Shown one piece after another: positions 55,948 through 64,000 of a stretch of DNA of 64,000 bases. This stretch comes from Helianthus annuus. Taxonomy: Eukaryota > Streptophyta > Magnoliopsida > Asterales > Asteraceae. The position numbers were made by a program, and so were the translations under genes. The notes under the pieces were generated by a model. That model made no database searches. It was not told where the DNA came from and worked only from the letters and a program-made list of their open reading frames with translations. Each line of letters opens with the position of its first letter. Position 1 is the first letter of the stretch. The stretch spans positions 26,117,762 through 26,181,761 of the forward strand of contig NC_035447.2 in NCBI RefSeq assembly GCF_002127325.2, written 5' to 3'.

Positions 55948-58900
55948 TTATAGTGATCTAGGTTTAAGATATAAAATGTTTTTAAGAATGAAAAATGTTT
56001 TTATATGGAAACCAGACTATAACCGTTCCTTAGTGAAAACCACAACGACACCACACTTCGGATTGCAAGGTTCGTCAGATTCAGGTACTCACATGGTAGT
56101 TATAGTCATCGGCGTTTACTTGTGCACACATATATGTGTAAATGTGTATGTATATATGTAGCATATGTGCATAAATACGTAGCTATATAGTTGGTATTCA
56201 GTACTGTAAATCATACGAAAACTACGCAACCTGATGTGCGCTAAGCGGGAGTGGAATCTCCTAACCTTGATTCGAAATCACGACACGTTGAGGGCAAGGA
56301 ACCAGTTATCCCTAACTCTCTCGCCCATGCATTTTCTTTCCGATTTCCATTCTGGGATAGAATAAACCGACACGATGAACCTCTAGGAGCCCGCTGCAGA
56401 TCCTAGAAAGAAGTTTCGAGGGCAAAACCTAAATCATGCGTTATTGGGGGAAACAAACTGCTATGGCGCAGTAGCACAACTATTTGGTTTCATGTGTGGA
56501 GCAATTAGCCAAGATTAGTAGCATCGACAACTTCATTCACACCCTTTGAATTCACGTACTTCTTTTCCCGACTTAAGTGTTGAGACGCGTTCCCGCATCC
56601 GACCGATAACATGGATTCTTAAAAAACACTTTAGTAAGCCTACACTTTTCGGATCTCTGTTTGCATGTCTCAAACACAAGAAGCATGCGCGATGTATATT
56701 TCTCATTGTAGTGCCAACGATCGTATCGCGCTCCCATCAATCATGAAGCTAGTTCCCCAAATTCCTCGATTACGTGGTGAAACCTTATTCCAGTTCAACC
56801 TTATACCTCAGCACGCCCCAAAACCCCGCAAATTGATATCTTTCTTACAAATCGGCATGTGTGGAGGCGTGACACGACGAAGACACAAACCAGACAACCC
56901 ATCGACGAGCACGATGGCCTAGATGCTTACATTATCCTTCATTTTCCAAGAGCCGTTATTCTTTAACGACTTTTCGGATCATGTGAATCCTTTCGCTAAC
57001 TTTCGTACAAACCAGCGATTATTGTTTGGGGGCGGTATCCTCACTTCTGGCGTTTCTTTATCGCGACATCCACGTTTCTTCATCTAGAAGCCTTGACCAG
57101 ATCTCTCTTCAGTTTGGTGAATTCAACAAACTCGACCTATAGTCGGCAAACTTTCCAGCCTTTGAAATTCAACAATGTGTTACTTTAATCATACTTTCTC
57201 GAAAACCTGTTTTCGCAAGTTTCACATCAAAATCCCTCGACGACGCAAGCGCTGCTTCGAACTCATTCACATGAGTCAGAACCACCCCCCTCGAATTTAA
57301 TTTCCTACCGGTTTGATAAATCACATCCTGCCAGACGTCTCAGTAGATCCCAAAATCTACAAACCAGCACGGCGACCATCCCTCTCTAGCTACTCTTATT
57401 GTGCCAACCACATTGACGTAACACTCCATATCGGCAAGTGACATTCTTTATTCTAACCACATACAACTTGTGTATGACCAGCTACCTCATCAACATCAGA
57501 TAAATCCTTATTGATCCCAAAGCCTTTATGTTTGCCCCAAATTGAATGCATTGATTGCGACTACCCTTCTTATATAACTTCTTGCTACCCGCGTTATGCT
57601 TCACGAATTCCATGATCCTTATCCTACCCTATTCTGCACAAGCCTCCGTTTGGACGAATTACTTTCTACGAACGTTACTCGTTGGAGCAACGAGCCAAGG
57701 ACGCCCCGGAGGTAAAGATATCGCAAGCACGGTCCTTCGAACTTGGTACGATCAACACCCAGTCGCGACTTCGAATTTATCCCACCTTGTCAAAATTTGA
57801 CGCCTGACTCCTTCGATGACATCTGAACCTACTCCGAGAACCAGTAGGGGATCCAAACGACTCTCACGCTTAACCCTAGAATCTTTACGACACAAACCGC
57901 TTTACGCTAAGTTTTCAACGCTCGACTTTTGATGTCGCAAGGCCCGCTTTTCTCGATCGCTTGCGTTTCTCGTCAACTCAAAGTTCCCGAAAGGGGGCTA
58001 CCCTACACACGGTTCAGGATTGGGAGCCGTAGTCCTTGCATTCAAAATGAGGGGACATTACTCGTACGGTAACAACTGCACGATTTACACCGATCACGAG
58101 AGTCTCCAGCACAGTCTTTGAACATGCGACAGCACCGACGGGGTCGAACTCCTAAACGATTACGAATGCGCAATCAGGCATCATCCGAACTAGGCCAACA
58201 AGAGACTAAACCTAAGCAGGTAGGTGTGTTACAGTTTACCATTCTTTCGAACCTCCTGATCAAACCTGAAACGCTCTAGTAGAAACTCTACGAGCAGAAA
58301 TTTCTTTGGCTGAGCCCATGCAGGGCATGGAAAAGCCGCTCGAACTCAAAGGCAATTGCGCTCACTACCTTATGGAATGTATCTGGGTTCCATCTTACGG
58401 GAATCTCCAAGAGCTTGTGATGGGCGAAGCACACAAGTCCACATAATACATCCTGACGCGGACAAGATGCATCACGACCTCAAGGCCCAATTGGGGGATC
58501 ATAAATCGTTTGACCAAGATTGTGCACTTCCTTGTGAACGAGGGAAATGGCAAGTTTTCGAAACTTGCAGATGTCTACTTGTAAGAAGCAATTGCTAGGC
58601 ACGGGGTGCCAACCTCTATTATCCTGGATCGAGACCCACGTTTTGCCTCCGAGTTGTGGCAGGCTATGCACAAATCCTCTGGCTCACAGTTAGGCATGAG
58701 CATCTCTCCTCACCCGAATTTGAATGGACAAACAAACCATTATTCCCGGGGGGAATACTTTTAAACTACTGTTCCTGGGAGGAATGCCTCTAAGACTGCT
58801 ATTCCCGCGAGGAATACCAATCCATATTTTGGTTAATAATCGATTTTAGTTAATAGACTCGACTTTACCACCTTATTAAGGAACCAGTTGAGACCGTGAC

Positions 58901-59454
58901 CCTCGAGCGTAACAAGATGTCAATCGATCGAGTTCGTTGGAACTCGCGCTGTGGCCCAGGGTTTACCTGGAAACGGGGAAAACCAGATGATGCGCATGTA
59001 TCCCCAGTTGTTTACAAACATTACTTCCAACACTGAGGCTATCGCTAAATTTCGGGAAGAAATTTCAAACCAACAGGGGGTGATGTGACGCCCTACAAAA
59101 ACGTTTAATCACACTAGCTTGTCAGTGGTTGCGCGCTAAAATTTCGTGACGAAATTTCTTGAACTTGGGGATAATGTGACACTTCGGGTTTTCCTGTACG
59201 TTTCTTGGATGTTATAATTAAATTTGTGAAATTCTATACTATGAGAGATACATACAAACTCTGTGAATCTTATGCGACGTGATTTTTCATGATATGTGAC
59301 CTTAATTGCTATGTGGCTTACATGTTCGTTTTGGAGGACTTTCGTGAAATTGCTTGTATCTACGTACGGTAATGGAGTGTGCGTATACACATAGAGCGTA
59401 TCGTTTGACTTTTTTCTAAATTTCGAGGACGAAATTCCAGTAACATGGGGAGAA
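55948..59454 (+). pseudogene. Decayed chromovirus gag-pol
   Basis: No long ORF remains. At about 58017-58200 the RNase H tail is readable (LGAVVLAFKM.., CTIYTDHESLQHS, VELLNDYE). At 58371-58485 the integrase zinc-region lead-in appears (WVPSYGNLQELVMGEAHK). At 58600-58740 part of the integrase core is visible (GVPTSIILDRDPRFASELW, HPNLNGQTN). The protease and RT that should lie between gag and RNase H are not recognisable, and the interior is several kilobases shorter than in complete elements. No chromodomain is seen. Three similar pol-end/PPT-like segments follow at 59040-59455. Confidence 0.75.
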
Positions 59455-60028
59455 TGTGACAACCCTTACTCTCGTTGTCGAGAGAAAGGCATTTTAGTAA
59501 TACGCGCATCCATTATTATTATTGTTGTTCTTATTATTATTATTAGTATTATTAAGTATTTGCAAAATAATAGCACACGCGATTGGAAATTTAACTACGC
59601 ACCACGGTTATGTTTTAAAATAACCGGGCCAGTATAATTGATCGTGATGCACAATCATTTGACGGGTCCATGCACTTGGGCTCGGCCCAACCCAACTAAC
59701 CTAAATCTAAACCTTACCTATTTAAACCCCTCTTATAATCCCTCCCCCTCATTTTTTTCCTTTAATAACACAAATCTAAAGCCCTAAAGAATTGGGCAGC
59801 CGCACACAACAGGCCACTTCTGTCTCCCTCTCTAAAATCCCGGCCATCGGAGCTTTTCCGGCGAACCCTCCGGCACTCCGTTCCTGCTCCGTCGCACACC
59901 CACAACACCCCTGAAAACCCCCTCCTCCCTCTTCACTTTAAGCTATTCCACAACCCCCCTGTCTCCCCTTGGTTTACCAGCTGACCACCACCAACCGGTG
60001 GCGGTGTACGATAGCAATTATTCGCAGT

Positions 60029-60067
<39 letters not shown>

Positions 60068-62486
60068 TTTTCCGACGGTCCGAGCATCGACGACAGTTCT
60101 GTGTTGGCGCCGTCCGGAGAAGCAATGACCATCGGGGCGGTGGTTCTGGTTGTCCGATGAGTTCCACTGAGTCGGAGCAGCTGGAGCATCGACGCAGACG
60201 GCTGAGGAGTAGCGACGGCAGTAGTGGCGCCACCGGAGCCCCGGCCAGTGGATGTAATAGCAGCAACCATGTTTGAAAACCCTCACGGTCAGTGTAATGC
60301 CACTGCTGGTACCTTTGTGTTTCCTGATTTTGCATAAGATTGATAAACATTTGTTTGTATAAATACAGAGATTAGAAGTCTATTTGTTTTAAAAGCTTAT
60401 TAAGTTATTTCTTGTGATTTGATGATTTTAAATGATAAGAAAATGCTAAGATACTGTTTCCATTAGTTGAGGTAAAACACAAATGTCTGTTGAATGGATT
60501 GATCTATTGAAATGGTGACTTTGGGTGAATATTGGGTTTGTCATAGTTAGTCAAGATTTGTTTGAGATTGTATTGGTATTGGCTTGTGTAAACTGTTATC
60601 TGTTGTTGTTGGATTGTATGTATATTAAATTATGTTGAGATGAATGGTGATCTTTTATCATGAACCCTACCTGTTGAAGATGATTTCGTAATAGGATTGT
60701 TGCCACTTGATTGGCGACTAAGTCAAAATGAATGAGTTTTATTGAATAATGATTGAAGATGAGTCTAGGAATATTCATGAGATTGATGAAATAGTGATGG
60801 GGTCATAATATCTAGGATGAATTTGGATGTGAAAACCATACATGATGAACAATTTGCATATGTGATGAATATTTGAAAAACTTGTTGATTGATCTGATTT
60901 GATTAGAATAGAATGTTGAAAACATGTTAATGAATTTCTGATTTGGACAGTACATGCTCATGAAATTTGATTGGATAGTACCTGCTTATGAAATCTGATT
61001 GGGTAGTACTGATATGGAAATTCTAGAAACATCTGCATAAGTTAGCGAGTCGAGACCCTATGGTTGCGACTCGAGACCATCGATTGACAACTCGAAACCA
61101 GACATCATGCTCCAGGAGTCGAGACCAGCTTGGTTACGACTCGAGATCTCCTGATCTCGACTCGAGACCTAGCTCGAGACCCCTACGGTTGCGACTCAAA
61201 TGTTCACAACTCGAGACGAGCTGTTGCGACTTAGAATCCAGTGGTTGCGACTCGAGATCTCATAGTCTCGAGTCGAGACTATCCGGTTTCGACTGGGCTT
61301 CCTTGCTTATTTACTGGGCCACAATGTGCATTGACGTGCTTGGACTGTGTGCTTAACTTTGCTACATGCTGCTACTGGTTAACTGTTTATGTGATTTGCA
61401 CAGGCCCAGTAACATTGGTGGGCCTTATGTACTATGTGTTAACTGATGTCCTGGATTGTTTGCTAGTATTAATGTCTAGGTGTTACTGTTTATCTGTTTA
61501 CATGCTAGAATAGGCCCAATACCGTGTATGCTTATATGACATGCATGTTGTATGCTATGTGTTAGATACGCGTAGGATTTTACGTGACACTACTTGCATA
61601 CGAACCTAACGAATATTAATAACCATAATAGGGTATGGTTGGCCAACCAAACACAAGTAAATTGTCTGCAGAGCAAACTAAGGTGAGTTCAGACACTAAA
61701 AGCATGCGTCCCAGGGAGGGACACTGACAAACTGCCATGTTTGGAAAACTACTTTCGAACTATTATTTCCGAGGGAAATACGAATGGGTACTTTTAATTC
61801 ACTATCTCCGGGGGAGATACGTTTGGATATTATTTATAAATCACAACTAGCAAAACTAAATGAAACTCTATCACATTAAGTCCCTGCTTACAGTACCGAT
61901 TAATCGCTAGGGGCGAACGGGTTATTAGTTGATAGCGCTATTAGGTTTGACAACCTCACACCGTGACCGGGGGGGATCGGGCGTGAACTAGTAGACCTTG
62001 CATCTTGGTCAATGATGATAGACATTGACTCGGGGCACAACAACTTTACGTCAACAGTTTCGGTATCGACAGTTTAGTGAGCTTACAGATGGGGTAGCTC
62101 CCCATAACGTGATTATAAATGGTATATCTAAACAACTTACGTTTTCGAAAACTAAAACTGGACAACTCGTGAACTCGCCAACTTTATGTTGACACCCTAC
62201 TGCATGCTTTGCAGGTTGCTCGAAACAGTTTAGGTCGGACATTGCAATCGGCTGGAGTGCGTGGTTTGTAAGTTTCACAATTAATAAACTTGTGGTTTTA
62301 AATTACGATATGCTTCCCTTTCCTTTCTGCTGCGAACTTAAACTATGTTTTGAAAAATTCAAATTGGTCGCTAATTATATCCTTATTTGTGACAATAACT
62401 AATCCATTCAAAATAATAGTGGCTATGATCCAGGTCATCACATGCCTCGCGGTAATACTCCGCGGGTGGATGTTGAGGGTGTGACA
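59455..62486 (+). repeat. Chromovirus 3' LTR (3032 bp)
   Basis: This is the uninterrupted copy that shows the pre-insertion site of the Athila element (GTAGCTCCCCATAACG near 62095-62110). It contains the roughly 811-bp segment absent from the 5' LTR, including the (GA)n run, and the GACTCGAGAC motif array at about 61046-61285. Short ORFs here are not genes. Confidence 0.92.
60031..60064. repeat. (GA)n microsatellite
   Basis: About 17 GA units in the segment specific to the 3' LTR. It explains the Ser/Leu and Arg/Glu repeats in overlapping short ORFs. Confidence 0.92.
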
Positions 62487-62491
62487 CTAAC

Positions 62492-63496
62492 ATTTCAAAG
62501 CAGGAAAGCATGGACTAGCTTAAAAAGAATGCACCCTATCCAGTCAAAAACTTCTATGTTTTCCAAAATTAGGATGCACAGAAACTCTTGGCAAAAGTTA
62601 CAAAAGTAAAAAAGATTCTAGCAGATCCAAGCATCAAGGTCACCCCTCCAAATTGGAAGCATGACAGTAAAAGAAAGCCAACCCAGAAGAGGCTGCAAAG
62701 ACCTTTAAAACGAAGTAGGAGATGATATATGTTGATTGGGCTCCTAAAAGCTCAACTACAAGGTGGAAGGAGTCAACTCTACCAAGATATTACATGGACT
62801 ACTTGGATACAAGAAAGAAAAAATCATGATAAATATCCACCAAGACCAAACCGGGAGAATACAGAGATCTACGTTGCTGAAAAAAAGGAGCGTACTGTTT
62901 TTCCATTTAAACCCCAGGAAATCTTCTCCTACAATCCCAAGATCATGGAATGTTACATGAAAAACTTAAAAGAGAAACATGGTTATCCTAGGTGGATTGT
63001 GGATAATGATGAAGAGGAGAAACTACTGCTAGTAAACTGTATTCCTGATGCTACACATGTCTTTACCAACCAAACTATAGGAAGTTACACAGTTGCTTTG
63101 GAGGAATTCTCCAAAAGAAGATCCACAAGATCTATCACATCAATCAGTGGCTCCCACTAAGGTCTTAGACTTGCCTTACATCCTCCCTAACCTAAGGATT
63201 GTGAGATGGAAAGCAATGAAGGACTCTAATGATGTTGAGATCTTTAAAGAAGATGGATCTAGAACCCAAGTGGATGCGTATAAAGTTTAAAGTTTGAGCC
63301 CAGAAGACACCAATGTCATTCTTGATCTTTAAATGGAAAAAAAGGATGATGCTCGATAATGATCAAGCTCAGAATCTGCAACTTGGTATCAAAGGCATGA
63401 TCATGGAGAGACTGGAGGGCTCCATCAAATAAAAGAATAAAAGACAAGCATTAATAAGAGAGATTTTGGTATCAGCGGAGCAGATTATGGGGAGAT
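62492..63496 (+). pseudogene. Host retroelement coding remains, part 3, to the PPT
   Basis: Sequence resumes after the second CTAAC. A broken coding stretch (VKNFYVFQN, LLAKVTKVKKILADPSIK) leads to the open segment 62729-63160, with ERTVFPFKPQEIFSYNPK, MECYMKNLKEKHGYPRWIVD and CIPDATHVFTNQTIGSYTVA. A further piece at 63141-63290 reads ILPNLRIVRWKAMKDSNDVE. I do not recognise a domain. The segment ends at TTATGGGGAGAT, a polypurine tract just before an LTR-like start, so the whole 40-63 kb host is probably an LTR element lacking recognisable pol. Confidence 0.5.
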
Positions 63497-64000
63497 TGTT
63501 AGGTTATGTAAGGTCTACTGATAATGAAAGCCAAGACCCAAAGGAACCATCTTCCCTGCCTGATGGAATAAGTTGAAGTACAGTTAGGGATGGCAAAAAA
63601 GCTCAAGCCCGACGGGTATACCCGAAACCCAAAAAACACAGGCCGGGTATACCCGAACCCAGTGGGTATGGGCCGGGTACGGGCTTAAAAAAGAAAAAAA
63701 TCGGGTACAGGTACGGGTATGGGATTTAGTGATACCCGCCCGATACCCGACCCATTTACCCGAAAGTATCATATTATAGATTTCCATATATATAAACTTA
63801 GTACATATACTTATTACCTTTTCTATAGTCATATGTGGATATGTATTTGATAAGTGTTTAGTGAGCATATAACTTAGTTTTGAGCATGTATATTAGATAT
63901 GGAAGCTATCACCCTTTATTATGTGAATGTTTATGCAATTAGGTGGCCTCCATAGAATTACTTAATTAAGTAATCGTTTTGGTTTAGTTTGATATATGTG
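63497..64000 (+). repeat. Start of the host element's 3' LTR, cut by window end
   Basis: TGTTAGGTTATG follows the GGGGAGAT purine tract, the arrangement seen at many plant 3' LTRs. No matching 5' LTR is visible in the window, so this is tentative. Confidence 0.5.
63586..63770. repeat. GGGTATACCCG-rich dispersed repeat
   Basis: It starts AGGGATGGCAAAAAAGC and contains many GGGTA(T/C)(A)CCCG and GGGCCGGGTA words. This resembles a common plant MITE-like repeat that begins with AGGGATGGCAAA, but the matching inverted right end is not seen, so it may be truncated. Confidence 0.5.

Larger units (their letters stand above)
45862..62486 (+). mobile_element. Ty3/gypsy chromovirus-like (Tekay/Del type) element, with nested insertion
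   Basis: The 5' LTR is 45862-47697 plus 55542-55926, split by the Athila insertion. The 3' LTR is 59455-62486. Both begin TGTGACAACCC and end GTGTGACA. The target duplication CTAAC is at 45857-45861 and 62487-62491. A TGGTATAAGAGCC primer site follows the 5' LTR. The interior is only about 3.5 kb and holds decayed RNase H and integrase fragments on plus. The end of the interior (TTTCGAGGACGAAATTCC.., GGGGAGAATG) is the usual pol-PPT border of Tekay elements. Removing the 7.8-kb Athila leaves about 8.8 kb. Confidence 0.9.

Noticed and set aside
59998..60286. ORFs with (RE)n or (SL)n runs
   Set aside because: They are translations of the (GA)n microsatellite, not protein repeats.

Overview
This window is plant nuclear DNA made almost entirely of transposable elements. 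I found no confident host gene, rRNA, tRNA or CRISPR array. The element types (Ty3/gypsy Tat, Athila and chromovirus-like elements, Ty1/copia, PIF/Harbinger, hAT and Mutator-like MITEs, an L1-type LINE end, a Helitron-like terminus) point to a large, repeat-rich eudicot genome. The gag-like family at 40-45 kb and the Athila-type element with repeated CACGGCCCCGTG blocks resemble repeats I know from Asteraceae, so a daisy-family plant is my best guess. That assignment is from memory, not from a search.

Layout. 1-6727: a Ty3-like LTR element with a long non-coding interior (LARD type), its 5' LTR cut by the window edge. It sits inside an older LTR (6728-7050) that abuts a second LTR of the same family (7051-9461). 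9462-14177: unassigned AT-rich DNA, a 529-bp terminal-inverted-repeat element, and a probable 2.15-kb solo LTR that split a Helitron-like 3' terminus. 14183-27033: a 12.9-kb Tat-lineage element with TSD GTATT. Its gag-pol runs on the minus strand and is broken by frameshifts and stops. On the opposite strand, between pol and the 3' LTR, lies a multi-exon antisense gene with its own TATA box. 27228-28711: a Mutator-like MITE and a 5'-truncated LINE. 30298-32191: a complete PIF/Harbinger transposon (TIRs, TTA target duplication) whose transposase has one premature stop. 33298-40062: a decayed minus-strand Ty1/copia element with 230-bp LTRs, carrying a hAT MITE with a perfect 8-bp target duplication.

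40063-64000 is a nest at least three layers deep. A retroelement with gag-like coding remnants (40112-45861, resuming at 62492 and ending at a PPT and LTR start at 63497) was hit by a solo LTR (40984-43832, TSD AGTCT) and by a 16.6-kb chromovirus-like element (45862-62486, TSD CTAAC). The 5' LTR of that chromovirus was in turn hit by a very young Athila-type element (47698-55536, TSD CTCCC). The Athila element keeps an intact 743-residue gag-protease ORF but has no reverse transcriptase, RNase H or integrase.

The strongest unexplained pattern is that several unrelated LTR families here each carry a cluster of a different short inverted-repeat or palindromic motif: GATGCGG..CCGCATC in Tat, CACGGCCCCGTG in Athila, CCGATCGG in the 7-9 kb and 41-43 kb LTRs, and GACTCGAGAC in the chromovirus. 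The antisense gene of the Tat element is the most gene-like object in the window.
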